This document shows positions 1 to 8,204 of a stretch of DNA of 64,000 bases, in pieces. This DNA is from Hymenobacter sp. BT188 (GTDB taxonomy: Bacteria > Bacteroidota > Bacteroidia > Cytophagales > Hymenobacteraceae), in contig NZ_JACSCW010000002.1 of NCBI RefSeq assembly GCF_014333585.1, positions 744,001-808,000 of the forward strand, read 5' to 3'. The translations under genes were made by a program, and so were the position numbers. The notes under the pieces are model-generated. The model saw only the letters and a program-made list of their open reading frames with translations, searched no databases and was not told the DNA's origin. Positions within the stretch are counted from its first letter, which is position 1. Every line of letters starts with the position of its first letter.

Positions 1-1027
1 CGGTAATAAGCGGATCATTAGCGGTAGCCAGGGCATAGCCCAAGCTACCGGCCGCCAGTGTCACCAGCACCAGATAAATATGCGCCGCACCGGGCCAGTA
101 GCCAACCCAAGTACCGTATGTAGCCGCCCGCCGCCGCAGCCCCAGCCAGCCCACCAACACCGCTGGCAAGAGTAACAAGTAAGGGTCTAAACGAATATTA
201 GGCAGAATCAGAACTTCGCCGTCGTTGAGATAATACAGCAGCAGTGTGCCTAGGTAAAGCCCACTAGCTAGCACAAATGGCAACAAACCAAACCGGCTGC
301 CCGGATTTTCAGCCTGCGTATTCAACCACAATAGCCCGTGAATATTCTCGAAGGCTACCCACAGCACCAGCAAAGCAAAAACCACTGCGCCGCTTACGGT
401 AGCGTAGCTGGCTAAATGTAAGGCCGTGAAAGCAGGCGAGAAGTTGCTTTGCAGAAGCAGAATGGCACTCAGCGCACTTACTAATACCGCAAACGTGAGT
501 AGCCGCTGCCCGAGCGTAGCCGCGGGCCAGAAAGCGTGAAAAGCAAAAGCCGGCAGCCCCAGCAGCGCCAAGGCCAGCACCAGAAAATACTGCTGTAACG
601 AGTCAAACACGCCGAGCAAGTCGGCATTCAGCGACATCAGCAGGAAGATGACCAGCGCCATGCCCACCACAAAAGCCGGGCGGGCTAGGGTGCTTACCAC
701 GGCCAAAAAATACACCAGACAAACCGCCAGCAGCCCCAGCCAAGCCATTGCTGCCTCAGGCTGCACATAGGGTCCAGCTACATCATACGTCTGCGTGACG
801 AGGTAACCGTTAAGCCGCAACACCAGCTCATCAAGGCCAATTTTGAGTGGCGCGAGGGTGGTGGGGACGGGCGTGAGCTGGGGCACTGTAACCACGGGCA
901 GAGTCCGCTCGGCGCCGGTGAAGTAATGAAACAACGCCAGCCCGACGGCCAGCAACGCCACTAAACCTAAAATAAGCAGGGCAACACGCCGGCGCGGAGC
1001 GGGCGGCAAAGCAAGCGGAGCAGGCAC
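1..1027 (-). CDS. Polytopic membrane protein, C-terminus outside window
   Basis: A leftward reading frame runs without a stop from just after the gatC stop codon to the window edge (about 342 codons seen). I chose the GTG at 1027; a TTG at 1030 is equally possible, and both follow the gatC stop directly, so the two genes are almost certainly co-transcribed. The protein begins with a short Pro/Arg-rich cytoplasmic stretch (ALPPAPRRR) and one membrane helix. An extracytoplasmic segment of about 60 residues follows, then at least seven more hydrophobic helices separated by short loops. I do not recognise the family; no catalytic motif is visible in the part present. The C-terminal end is missing because of the window boundary, not because of a mutation. 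Confidence 0.75.
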   Translation of the reverse strand, partial: MPAPLALPPAPRRRVALLILGLVALLAVGLALFHYFTGAERTLPVVTVPQLTPVPTTLAPLKIGLDELVLRLNGYLVTQTYDVAGPYVQPEAAMAWLGLLAVCLVYFLAVVSTLARPAFVVGMALVIFLLMSLNADLLGVFDSLQQYFLVLALALLGLPAFAFHAFWPAATLGQRLLTFAVLVSALSAILLLQSNFSPAFTALHLASYATVSGAVVFALLVLWVAFENIHGLLWLNTQAENPGSRFGLLPFVLASGLYLGTLLLYYLNDGEVLILPNIRLDPYLLLLPAVLVGWLGLRRRAATYGTWVGYWPGAAHIYLVLVTLAAGSLGYALATANDPLIT

Positions 1028-1033
1028 CAACGG

Positions 1034-1321
1034 TTATTCCAGCACTTTTGGAACGCGGAAGTAATCCGAATCTTTGCGCGGCGCGTTGCGCAAACCATCC
1101 TGATGATTGATGGTGTTCTGGGCTTCGTCGGGGCGCAATACGTTAATTTCCTGGGACAAATGCACCAGAGGCTCCACATCGGTCGTGTCGAGCTCGCGCA
1201 GCTCAGCTACCCAATCCAGAATTTTGTTCAGGTCGCCGAGCATTTCCTGCTCCTTGGTAGCGTCGAATTCGAGGCGGGCCAGATGGGCAAGTTGGCGTAG
1301 GGTGGCAAGGTCAGTACTCAC
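1034..1321 (-). CDS. gatC: Asp-tRNA(Asn)/Glu-tRNA(Gln) amidotransferase subunit C
   Basis: GatC is the small stabilising subunit of GatCAB, which amidates misacylated Asp-tRNA(Asn) or Glu-tRNA(Gln). The 95 residues match the family in length and layout: an N-terminal helix with LAxLARLEF, a DLNKILDWVAELRELDT segment, the VEPLVH motif that packs against GatA, and the C-terminal LRxD...DYFRVPKVLE. The start codon is GTG (1319-1321); no ATG lies nearby in frame. gatA and gatB are not in this window. The gene lies 26 bp after plsC and directly before the membrane protein gene, so the three look like one leftward transcript. Confidence 0.93.
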   Translation of the reverse strand: MSTDLATLRQLAHLARLEFDATKEQEMLGDLNKILDWVAELRELDTTDVEPLVHLSQEINVLRPDEAQNTINHQDGLRNAPRKDSDYFRVPKVLE

Positions 1322-1347
1322 TATAGTAAGAGAATTAGAAGGGATAC

Positions 1348-2244
1348 TTAAGAATTGGGGAGGCTTAGCTCGGCGTTGCCGTTGGTTAGCGTCTGAGAGG
1401 CGTTTGGTGCGGAGCTAGAAAGCTGCTGGGGGGCTTTTTTGTTGTCTTCCGTTTTGCTGGAGCGCCAAAATGGTCGGGGAGATGGCTCTGGCAGGCCAGC
1501 CGCATCGGGGCGAAACTCGCTGGCAATAATAGCGAATGCGCGCTGCTTGAGGGCTTCCACATCAGCCAGCGTCATGTTATGTGTCGGAATAGGGTCGTGG
1601 AGGACGATACGTAAAGGTGAATAGCGTACCCGCAACTCTCCATCCAGATCGGGCAGAAAACGATGGTTGAGCGGCATCGAGACGGGTACGATAGGTACGC
1701 CGGCGCTAATAGCGAGCTGAAACGCACCATCTTTGAAGGGCATCATTTCCTCACCGGGCTTCTTGGAAATAGTGCCCTCCGGAAAAATAACGACCGAGCG
1801 GCCCTGCGCCAGCCCGTTGCGGGCATGTACAATGGCCCGGCCCCGGCTCAACGCACTTTCCCGGTTTACCGTGATGTAGACGCGCCCAAATAATGGCCCC
1901 CAGAACGGCACTTTAGCCAAAGAGCTTTTACCCACGATATTCAGGAAGCCCGGAATGGCTTTGAACAGCATCGGAATGTCGATGTAAGAGCTATGGTTGG
2001 CTACGTACACGCAAGGCTGGCTGGGGGGCAATTGGTTTTTGCGCACCACCTCCACAGGCATTCCCCACATCCGAATCGAAATAATCGACCAACTCCGATT
2101 GAACGTGTGCAGGTGGCGGTACCACGTTGGCCGCCGCCCCAGCACCCACTGCGCCGGATACGTGACCACGAAGGGCATCACAAACCAAAACGTACTCCAG
2201 GTAGTGTATAGCCGATGTCCGAGAAAACGCAGCAAGTCACGCAT
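1348..2244 (-). CDS. plsC: 1-acyl-sn-glycerol-3-phosphate acyltransferase (PlsC family)
   Basis: Membrane-associated acyltransferase that adds the second acyl chain to lysophosphatidate in phospholipid synthesis. The acceptor/catalytic motif NHSSYID (residues 83-89, NHx4D type) and the FPEGT block (154-158) are both present, after one or two N-terminal hydrophobic segments (about 15-35). The 298-residue protein has a Ser/Pro/Asn-rich tail of about 50 residues beyond the usual domain end, probably disordered. Two copies of the GGGGGGC word fall inside the gene, one encoding Leu-Pro-Pro-Ser and one in the tail. The ATG is preceded at four bases by a TAAATTTG promoter-like box, suggesting a leaderless message. 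Confidence 0.9.
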   Translation of the reverse strand: MRDLLRFLGHRLYTTWSTFWFVMPFVVTYPAQWVLGRRPTWYRHLHTFNRSWSIISIRMWGMPVEVVRKNQLPPSQPCVYVANHSSYIDIPMLFKAIPGFLNIVGKSSLAKVPFWGPLFGRVYITVNRESALSRGRAIVHARNGLAQGRSVVIFPEGTISKKPGEEMMPFKDGAFQLAISAGVPIVPVSMPLNHRFLPDLDGELRVRYSPLRIVLHDPIPTHNMTLADVEALKQRAFAIIASEFRPDAAGLPEPSPRPFWRSSKTEDNKKAPQQLSSSAPNASQTLTNGNAELSLPNS

Positions 2245-2248
2245 AGCG

Positions 2249-2256
2249 CAAATTTA
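2249..2256 (-). promoter_or_regulatory. Bacteroidota -7 box upstream of plsC
   Basis: On the minus strand the sequence reads TAAATTTG and then four bases to the plsC ATG. It fits TAnnTTTG, the -7 element of the Bacteroidota primary sigma factor. No good TTTG -33 element is visible at 19-21 bp. With a normal spacing the transcript would start at or next to the ATG. Confidence 0.4.
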
Positions 2257-2429
2257 GGAGATAGGAGTTAGAAGCGCGGAGATGAGCCTCTTTTTAGAAT
2301 AACAGGAACGAGCTTACTCGATTTTGCTCACGCGAATTATTAAACGAATGAAGGGAATAATTTCCAGCAGAGGGTTGATAAGCAAAATAGCGTATTCAGC
2401 GCGTAGCCGCAAGCTCATGCTTCGGCGGC

Positions 2430-3008
2430 TTACCCTCTACTTGTCAGTACTTTCTCTGCCTTGAGCAGGCCGGCTACGCTGATGGCATCGGTGATGCGGT
2501 CATCCATTACCATCTGGATGGCTTCGGCTAACGGCAGCTTCCACAGGCGCAGGTCTTCAGTTTCCTCTGGCTCTACATCACCCTGTTCTAAGTCTTCGGC
2601 CAAAAAAATGAATCCTTCCTCGTCTGTAACCGAGTTGGAAGTATGAATGCGCGAAATGGTAGTCCAGCGCTGAGCCAGCAAGCCTGTTTCTTCGCGCAAC
2701 TCCCGCTGCGCCGATTCCAGCACGTCCAGCTCAATGGGTCCGCCACCCATCGGGATTTCCCAGGAGTACTCATTCAGCGTGTAGCGATACTGGCCCACCA
2801 GCCACGTATTGCCATCCGCATCCAGCGGTACAATGCCGATAGCCTTGTTTTTCATGCTTACCACTCCGTAAATACCCCGCCCACCGCCAGGGTTTATTAC
2901 TTGGTCTTCGCGCACCGTAATCCACGGATTCTGGTATTGCAGCGCGGTGCTGATTACTTGCCAGGGGTTATGATTGGGGTCGAAATCGGAGGGTGCTGAG
3001 TGCGACAT
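2430..3008 (-). CDS. NUDIX hydrolase, ADP-ribose pyrophosphatase-like
   Basis: Predicted Mg-dependent hydrolase of nucleoside diphosphate derivatives, probably ADP-ribose or nucleotide sugars. The NUDIX box is clear: GGGPIELDVLESAQ followed by RELREETGL, with the metal-binding REXXEE core intact. The preceding WEIPMGGGP context is typical of the ADP-ribose pyrophosphatase branch. I place the start at ATG 3008 (MSHSAPSDF), giving 192 residues; a longer frame to 3071 would add 21 unconserved residues and cross the promoter box at 3040-3047. It stands alone, leftward. The exact substrate cannot be read from sequence. Confidence 0.88.
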   Translation of the reverse strand: MSHSAPSDFDPNHNPWQVISTALQYQNPWITVREDQVINPGGGRGIYGVVSMKNKAIGIVPLDADGNTWLVGQYRYTLNEYSWEIPMGGGPIELDVLESAQRELREETGLLAQRWTTISRIHTSNSVTDEEGFIFLAEDLEQGDVEPEETEDLRLWKLPLAEAIQMVMDDRITDAISVAGLLKAEKVLTSRG

Positions 3009-3039
3009 GAGAATGTATAGCGACGAGGAATAAGAAGCG

Positions 3040-3047
3040 CAAAGGTA
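3040..3047 (-). promoter_or_regulatory. Probable -7 box for the NUDIX gene
   Basis: The minus strand reads TACCTTTG, a match to TAnnTTTG, about 32 bp before ATG 3008. This favours the shorter start. The -33 region is only weakly matched. Confidence 0.4.
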
Positions 3048-3134
3048 AGGCGCTGATCGAAGAGAGACCAAGCAAGGCGTCCATCGGGAGAAAGAGCGAG
3101 TTGGGCGGGTGATAGCCGGAGTTGGTCCAAAAAC

Positions 3135-3167
3135 TTTCGCTTAAATGACTGATAGATAATACTTTTG
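3135..3167 (+). promoter_or_regulatory. Promoter for a candidate small RNA
   Basis: TTTCG at 3135-3139, 20 bp, then TACTTTTG at 3160-3167 (consensus TTTG-N19-21-TAnnTTTG). No protein-coding frame starts downstream before the terminator at 3278-3312, so the promoter appears to drive a non-coding transcript. Confidence 0.5.
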
Positions 3168-3172
3168 TACCA

Positions 3173-3312
3173 ATATTATAAGTACCTGCGGGGGGAGGTT
3201 GTGGAAAGGAAGAATCTTCCCGCGGGGCGCCGGTCGGACCTAGGAGTAGGGTGAATAACAACAGACCGTCGGCGCACAAAAAAGCCCATTGCACTATGCA
3301 ATGGGCTTTTTT
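3173..3312 (+). ncRNA. Candidate structured small RNA of about 140 nt
   Basis: The segment lies between a Bacteroidota-type promoter and a strong intrinsic terminator and holds no plausible reading frame. Two further stems can be drawn: 3188-3196 with 3215-3223 (GCGGGGGGA / TCTTCCCGC, with G-U pairs), and 3227-3235 with 3264-3275 (GCGCCGGTC / GACCGTCGGCGC, with a three-base bulge). Size and position would suit a 6S-like or other housekeeping regulatory RNA, but I do not recognise the SRP RNA, tmRNA or RNase P signatures. The 3' stem is the terminator. The upstream gene diverges and the next + strand gene starts at 3427, so the terminator has no other obvious client. Confidence 0.5.
3278..3312. 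terminator. Intrinsic terminator, possibly bidirectional
   Basis: Perfect 15-bp stem (AAAAAAGCCCATTGC / GCAATGGGCTTTTTT) with a 5-nt loop, ending in a T-run on either strand. It ends the candidate RNA at 3173-3312. Confidence 0.8.
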
Positions 3313-3426
3313 GTGTTTAAGGCCAACTGGCCGGATGGCCGTAATCGTGCACTAACCTCGGGTGGAGAACGCTCGTACCAAGTATATAACCGCCCGCAAA
3401 CATCCCGGACGGTCCCTTATATTTCT

Positions 3427-3672
3427 ATGGCTAACCAACCCAAAAAGCAAGCAGCTCAGCCCCAGCCCGGCGACCCGCTTTTCAACCTCAAGCACGCGCA
3501 AGCAGAAGCCGAACTGGCTCAAAAAACCGGTGGCCTCGGCCCACTCACCAACGAGTACATCACCACTGAAGAAGACGAAGCCTTAGACGAAGGCCCCCGC
3601 GATAGCCAAGGCTTCCGGCGTGGCGAAAATGATGCTCCCGTAATCGGCAGCAACGCCGGCGACCACAAATAA
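3427..3672 (+). CDS. Small hydrophilic hypothetical protein (81 aa)
   Basis: I take ATG 3427 (MANQPKKQAAQ) because the upstream extension in this frame runs into the terminator at 3278-3312. The product is short, charged and probably disordered, with Gln/Pro-rich N-terminus and an acidic middle (TTEEDEALDEGPRD). No motif identifies a function. It is followed 38 bp later by its own terminator, so it is probably a monocistronic gene. Conserved small proteins of this type occur in Hymenobacter-like genomes, but I cannot assign a role. Confidence 0.6.
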   Translation: MANQPKKQAAQPQPGDPLFNLKHAQAEAELAQKTGGLGPLTNEYITTEEDEALDEGPRDSQGFRRGENDAPVIGSNAGDHK

Positions 3673-3710
3673 CCTGCTCTGCCTTCCGGCAGATCTATAG
3701 TTAGTTACCT

Positions 3711-3757
3711 AAAAAGGCTTTCCCCGCGGCGCTATTGGCCGTAGGGAAAGCCTTTTC
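3711..3757 (+). terminator. Intrinsic terminator after the 81-aa gene
   Basis: Arms AAAAAGGCTTTCCC (3711-3724) and GGGAAAGCCTTTT (3744-3756) around a GC-rich loop, followed by CTGTTG. Confidence 0.75.
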
Positions 3758-3808
3758 TGTTGTCACAAATGCCGCAAGCAAAGCCGACTGCTTACTTTCG
3801 CTGCTACT

Positions 3809-4384
3809 ATGCTCCTTATTTCTCATACGCACGAACCGCTCGAAGCTGGTCTCGACGAAGCCGGTCGGGGTTGTCTGGCCGGACCGGTGTTTGCGGCGGC
3901 GGTAATTTTGCCCCCCAGCTTCACCTCTGCATTCCTTAATGACTCCAAGCAGATGACGGCCCGTCGTCGCGAACTGGTGAAAGCTGAAATATGTGCGGGC
4001 GCGGTGGCGTGGGCCGTAGCTGAGGCCTCACCCGCCGAAATCGCCAGCATTAATATTGCACAGGCCAGCTACTTAGCTATGCATCGGGCGGTGGCTGCGC
4101 TTCCCGTAGTACCAATGCATCTTATTGTGGATGGCAACCGGTTTCGGGCTTATCCGGAGATTGAGCATACGTGCTTTGTGGCCGGTGATGGACGCTATGC
4201 CAGCATAGCAGCAGCAGCCGTGCTGGCCAAAACGTTTCGGGACGAGCGAATGCGGGCTCTAGCTGCAGAATGTCCGGAGTATGGCTGGGAGCAGAACGCT
4301 GGCTACCCCACCAAAACGCACCGTGATGCTATTCGAAAGCACGGCCCCACGGAGCATCACCGCATGGGCTTCCGGTTGTTATAA
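3809..4384 (+). CDS. rnhB: Ribonuclease HII
   Basis: Removes ribonucleotides and RNA primers from RNA-DNA hybrids by cutting the RNA strand. The family signature LDEAGRGCLAGPV carries the first catalytic pair (Asp16, Glu17); LIVDGNRF, the AAAVLAKTFRD helix and the C-terminal YPTKTHRDAIRKHGPTEHHR block are all present. 191 residues is normal. A TACTTTCG box ends 8 bp before the ATG and may be a promoter with almost no leader. The stretch V-I-L-P-P-S is encoded by TTTTGCCCCCCAGC, one copy of the repeated DNA word in the C orientation. Confidence 0.95.
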   Translation: MLLISHTHEPLEAGLDEAGRGCLAGPVFAAAVILPPSFTSAFLNDSKQMTARRRELVKAEICAGAVAWAVAEASPAEIASINIAQASYLAMHRAVAALPVVPMHLIVDGNRFRAYPEIEHTCFVAGDGRYASIAAAAVLAKTFRDERMRALAAECPEYGWEQNAGYPTKTHRDAIRKHGPTEHHRMGFRLL

Positions 4385-4416
4385 GTCAGCCTACTACGTT
4401 TATCCAGAGCGAAGTC

Positions 4417-4863
4417 TTACCCCTTCATCTGCAACAAATCCAGAAAAAGGCTAAACCCATCTACTGTCGTGGCGCCTTCACCGAATTTATCAAAGCTCAG
4501 GGGCTTCACGATGTAGCCGCTTACGGCCAGCTCGCTGGCTTTGAGACGGTCGGCTTCGAGGTCGGAAGTGGTCATGATGAAGACGTTCAGCCCCACGAAT
4601 TCGGGGTCGGAGCGGAGAGCTTCGAGCAACTCCAAGCCGTTCATGCGCGGCATATTAATGTCGAGCATCACCACGTTGGGCTTAGCTATCTTATCCTGTC
4701 CATTTTCGCCGCGCAGCAGATTAAGCGCCTCACGGCCGTTGCGGGCCAGATGGAGCGGCACGTCGATGTCGTGCTTACGCAGTTCGCGCTGCACGTTCAT
4801 GACATCCATCTGGTCATCTTCAACAAGCAGGATACTAGGGGTAATAGTGGTTTCGAGCGACAT
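4417..4863 (-). CDS. Single-domain response regulator (Rcp1-like)
   Basis: A stand-alone receiver domain of 148 residues. The acidic pocket is in LLVEDDQMD (about 13-20), the phospho-acceptor is Asp68 in VVMLDINMP, the switch Thr is in FIMTTSD and the conserved Lys is in YIVKPLSF. There is no output domain, so it must signal through a partner protein or act as a phosphate sink. This subtype (Rcp1-like) usually sits next to a hybrid or CHASE/PAS histidine kinase, and here it lies 65 bp downstream of one. It is the last gene of the CZB-kinase-regulator operon. Confidence 0.9.
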   Translation of the reverse strand: MSLETTITPSILLVEDDQMDVMNVQRELRKHDIDVPLHLARNGREALNLLRGENGQDKIAKPNVVMLDINMPRMNGLELLEALRSDPEFVGLNVFIMTTSDLEADRLKASELAVSGYIVKPLSFDKFGEGATTVDGFSLFLDLLQMKG

Positions 4864-4928
4864 AGAACACAGAAACTAAAGCGGGAAAACAGACTCGTTT
4901 CTGGCTCCCTATACGACCGGGGGGCAAA

Positions 4929-6461
4929 TTAGGCTGTCCGAACACCAGTTTCAATAGCGCGGCCTACCTCCGCCACGGCTAATTTGGGCCAGGTAAACGT
5001 GAAAATCGCCCCCTTTCCTTCCTCCGATTCTATCTTGATAGTGCCACCCTGGCGCTCCACTATCTTTTTTACAATAGCCAGGCCTACTCCAGTGCTTTCC
5101 AGCGTATCACGATCGGTGAGGGTCTGAAAAATCACAAATATTCGCTCGTGGTACTCCGGATCGATGCCCGGCCCGTCGTCAGCAATGGAGAAGGTGTATT
5201 GTTGGCGGTCTTCGCGGCAGCCAATGCGAACGGTGCCCGTTTCTGGGTGGTCGTGGTACTTGAAGGCGTTGCTGATCAGGTTGGTGAATACCTGCTGTAG
5301 CTGCACCCGGTTGGTAATGAGCGTGGGCAGATAACTAGGCAAATCAACTGTAAACCCGTCCGGGGGAGCCAAAGAGTCGACAATTTCGGTGAGCAGCTCC
5401 CGAACATTTACGCGCTCCTGAGTCTGAGCTGTGCGACCCACGCGGGCCAGTTCCAGAATGCCGCTAATCAGGTTTTCCATGCGATGTACACGGATCCGCA
5501 TAAGCTGCAGGAACTCGCGGATATGATCGGGCAACTCCTGTCCCAGATCCTCCTCAATCCAGCGGGAAGCGCTTTCAATGCCGCGCAGAGGTGCTTTCAA
5601 ATCGTGGGAAACGACATAGGCAAATTGATCCAGCTCATTATTGCGCCGCTCCAGTTGCGTAATAGTTGAGCCGATGGTGCGGGCCATCATATTCAGCGAG
5701 TTTACCAACTCGCTTAGCTCATCTTGGTCCGTGTCCTTCAGTTGGGTTTGATAATCGCCCCCCGCCACGCGCCGAGACAAATCCAGCATCATCGCAATGC
5801 GCTGAGCTAGTAGGCGGGTGATATAGGTAGCCCACACAATGCCCATGGTGATGGCAATGATAGTGAGAGAGATAGACAGCATGCGGGTTTGCTGAATACT
5901 ATCGGTGAGCTTGTCGCGCCGCTCCAGGCGGGCCGCCAGTTCATCGGCTTCAAACCCATTAAACAAGGCCCGAATCTGATCCATGAGCAGTTTGCCTGTC
6001 AGACCTTCCGCTAGCAATCTGTGCTCTAGTCCTTCAAGTGCTACCTGATCGGGGTTGCGGCGTAGGGCCTCACGCTTCTCACTGATCATTAAGTGTGAGT
6101 ATGACGCCCACTGCTGAAATAAGTGCTGGGCCCGTTCCAAGCGGCCGCGCTGGGGGCTGTCGAGGGGCATTTGTTGGCGGAGATTCACGAATCGACCCAA
6201 CAGATTACGCTCGCCCATGTGATAAGGCTCCAGCATAGCCTCATTACCCACCAGCATATAGCCCCGAAAGCCCGTTTCCATGTCAATGATATTGCGGAGC
6301 AGCGTGGTGGCTTCTTCTGTACGCAGCTGCGATTCTTCTACCCTGAGTGAGTTGCGCAGAACTTTGCGCGACAGCTGATAATTAATAATTACCACTGCCG
6401 CGAACAAAACTGAAATGGCCAGAAAGCCGGCGAAGAGTTTAGTAGAAAGCTTGAGCTTCAT
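4929..6461 (-). CDS. CHASE3-HAMP sensor histidine kinase
   Basis: Inner-membrane sensor kinase of 510 residues from ATG 6461 (MKLKLSTK). Order of parts: TM1 about 9-30; periplasmic CHASE3 domain about 35-190 with the typical DMETGFRGYMLVGNEAMLEPY-region motif; TM2 about 194-214; HAMP about 214-267; a short coiled coil; HisKA with phospho-accepting His286 in SHDLKAPLRG; and an HATPase domain with N box (NLISNAFKYHD), DDGPGID and GVGLAIVKKIVE. The ligand of CHASE3 domains is generally unknown. Upstream is a CZB zinc-sensing protein (21 bp gap), downstream the receiver protein, so the three probably form one pathway. One GGGGGGC copy encodes the Gly-Gly of AGGDY in the HAMP. Confidence 0.92.
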   Translation of the reverse strand: MKLKLSTKLFAGFLAISVLFAAVVIINYQLSRKVLRNSLRVEESQLRTEEATTLLRNIIDMETGFRGYMLVGNEAMLEPYHMGERNLLGRFVNLRQQMPLDSPQRGRLERAQHLFQQWASYSHLMISEKREALRRNPDQVALEGLEHRLLAEGLTGKLLMDQIRALFNGFEADELAARLERRDKLTDSIQQTRMLSISLTIIAITMGIVWATYITRLLAQRIAMMLDLSRRVAGGDYQTQLKDTDQDELSELVNSLNMMARTIGSTITQLERRNNELDQFAYVVSHDLKAPLRGIESASRWIEEDLGQELPDHIREFLQLMRIRVHRMENLISGILELARVGRTAQTQERVNVRELLTEIVDSLAPPDGFTVDLPSYLPTLITNRVQLQQVFTNLISNAFKYHDHPETGTVRIGCREDRQQYTFSIADDGPGIDPEYHERIFVIFQTLTDRDTLESTGVGLAIVKKIVERQGGTIKIESEEGKGAIFTFTWPKLAVAEVGRAIETGVRTA

Positions 6462-6482
6462 GCGGGGCGGTAACAAGAGGAA

Positions 6483-6878
6483 CTACCGGCCCAGACCTGG
6501 GCTTTCGGCGCGCAATTTCTGTTCCATGATACGTAGCAGGCGCGTAATTTCATCGACGTAGCCTTGTACGGAGGTCAGGCCAGCAATGGCTTGGTCTACC
6601 TTACCCTGCTGGTGCAAATCAAGTAAGCGGTTGGCTTCCTGATGAATCTGCTGGTGCACTTTATCCAGCTCGCGGCTTTCGGGCAGATGGGCATAGGCTA
6701 TCAAGGCCCGTTCCCGAATCCAGACACCAAGGGCGCATACTTGCGCATCCCGAATGGGCGCTTCGGCGGTACCACTGCCGTAAAGCGCGGAGCGGAGCTT
6801 CGATTTAAACAACAGGTGCCGAACCTGCGCCATTTCAAAGTCCTGTTTTAAATCTTCGTGCATAGAAACCTTGCCCAT
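6483..6878 (-). CDS. Stand-alone CZB (chemoreceptor zinc-binding) protein
   Basis: A soluble protein of about 131 residues consisting largely of a CZB domain. The expected zinc ligands are in place: His21 (VRHLLFKSKL), Cys48 in VCALGVWI, and His75/His79 in DKVHQQIHQEA, with the usual three-residue gap between the last two. In known CZB proteins (DgcZ, TlpD) the cysteine leaves zinc when oxidised by hypochlorous acid or when zinc changes, altering the partner's activity. Here no output domain is attached; the partner is probably the kinase encoded 21 bp downstream. I use ATG 6878; ATG 6863 (MHEDLKQ) is also possible. Confidence 0.82.
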   Translation of the reverse strand: MGKVSMHEDLKQDFEMAQVRHLLFKSKLRSALYGSGTAEAPIRDAQVCALGVWIRERALIAYAHLPESRELDKVHQQIHQEANRLLDLHQQGKVDQAIAGLTSVQGYVDEITRLLRIMEQKLRAESPGLGR

Positions 6879-6989
6879 GAAACGCCAAAGTCTCACTGGG
6901 CTAATGCAGACTTTCTATACCGATGCGCCCCGACCAACGAGAAAAACAGGGTCTTTGTTCACGCGTTGAGCACTCTGGCTATAATAACT

Positions 6990-6997
6990 CAAAGGTA
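6990..6997 (-). promoter_or_regulatory. Possible -7 box for the CZB-kinase-regulator operon
   Basis: Minus strand TACCTTTG (TAnnTTTG), about 110 bp before the CZB gene. The -33 element is not convincing. The divergent gcvT box lies at 7035-7042. Confidence 0.35.
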
Positions 6998-7034
6998 GTA
7001 GACGCGCATACGCAGCCCAGCCGATAGAATTGGC

Positions 7035-7042
7035 TAGTTTTG
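7035..7042 (+). promoter_or_regulatory. Probable -7 box of gcvT
   Basis: TAGTTTTG matches TAnnTTTG. A start about 7 nt later would give a leader of about 33 nt to ATG 7082. No clear -33 element. Confidence 0.4.
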
Positions 7043-7081
7043 CCCTCCAGAACCCACCCTTGTATCTCACTCATTTTACCG

Positions 7082-8185
7082 ATGGCCGAAGACCTCAAAA
7101 CCGTTATCCTCAACGACGTACACCAGCAGCTGGGGGCCAAAATGGTGCCCTTCGCGGGCTACAACATGCCTGTGCGCTACTCTTCCGACCTCGACGAGCA
7201 CCACACGGTGCGTCGGGCCGTCGGTATTTTCGATGTGTCGCACATGGGCGAATTTCGGGTGCGTGGCCCCAAAGCTCTCGACCTAATTCAGCGCGTAACC
7301 AGCAACGACGCCAGCAAGCTTGTAGATGGCAAAGCTCAATATGCGTGCCTGCCAAACAATGAAGGCGGTATTGTTGACGATTTGCTCGTATATCGCCTGG
7401 CCGAAAACGATTACCTGCTGGTGGTAAACGCGTCCAATATTGAGAAGGACTGGAACTGGATCAGTCAGCACAACACGGAAGGCGTGGAGATGGAAAATAT
7501 CTCGGATCAGATCAGCCTGTTTGCCGTGCAAGGACCCAAAGCGGCGGCCGCGCTGCAAAGCCTGACCGACGTAGATCTGGGGGGCATTTCGTACTACTCT
7601 TTCGTACAAGGTACATTTGCTGGCGCGCCCAACGTCATCATTTCGGCCACAGGCTACACCGGCGCGGGCGGATTCGAGCTGTATGTGCCCAATGAAAATG
7701 CCCGCGAAGTGTGGGAGAAAATAATGGCCGCCGGCGCGGCGTTTGGTATAAAGCCCATCGGCCTGGGTGCCCGCGATACGCTACGCCTCGAAATGGGCTA
7801 TTGCCTCTACGGCAATGACATCGACGATGCTACTTCGCCCTTGGAGGCTGGGTTAGGTTGGGTAACCAAGTTTACCAAAGACTTCACCAACGCCGAAAAC
7901 CTCAAAAAGCAGAAAGAGCAGGGCGTGAGCCGCAAGCTAGTCGGCTTCCTGATGGATAGCGGCGGCATTCCCCGCAGCCACTACGAGCTGGTAGACGAGG
8001 CGGGAACCAAGATTGGCGAAGTAACCTCTGGCACGCAGTCGCCATCGTTGGGCAAAGGCGTGGGCTTGGGCTACGTAAAAATGGAGTTCAGCACGCCCGG
8101 CAGCAAGGTTTTCGTGCAAGTGCGCGGCAAAAACCTGCCTGCGACGGTCGTGAAGCTGCCTTTTGTAAAAGGCACGGAAGAGTAA
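7082..8185 (+). CDS. gcvT: Aminomethyltransferase (glycine cleavage T protein)
   Basis: The T protein transfers the aminomethyl carbon from lipoylated H protein to tetrahydrofolate, releasing ammonia. ATG 7082 ([18 protein letters not shown]) gives 367 residues, the usual length; a longer frame from a TTG at 7040 starts inside the promoter box. Typical blocks are [20 protein letters not shown], the folate-contacting region with [12 protein letters not shown], and [17 protein letters not shown]. The other glycine-cleavage genes are not nearby. A long inverted repeat follows 19 bp after the stop and may act as its terminator. Confidence 0.95.
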   Translation: MAEDLKTVILNDVHQQLGAKMVPFAGYNMPVRYSSDLDEHHTVRRAVGIFDVSHMGEFRVRGPKALDLIQRVTSNDASKLVDGKAQYACLPNNEGGIVDDLLVYRLAENDYLLVVNASNIEKDWNWISQHNTEGVEMENISDQISLFAVQGPKAAAALQSLTDVDLGGISYYSFVQGTFAGAPNVIISATGYTGAGGFELYVPNENAREVWEKIMAAGAAFGIKPIGLGARDTLRLEMGYCLYGNDIDDATSPLEAGLGWVTKFTKDFTNAENLKKQKEQGVSRKLVGFLMDSGGIPRSHYELVDEAGTKIGEVTSGTQSPSLGKGVGLGYVKMEFSTPGSKVFVQVRGKNLPATVVKLPFVKGTEE

Positions 8186-8204
8186 AAATCTGTGCTGTAT
8201 AAGA

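Noticed and set aside
3171..3312. SRP RNA, tmRNA or RNase P RNA
   Set aside because: The conserved core sequences of these RNAs are not present, so only an unclassified small RNA is proposed.
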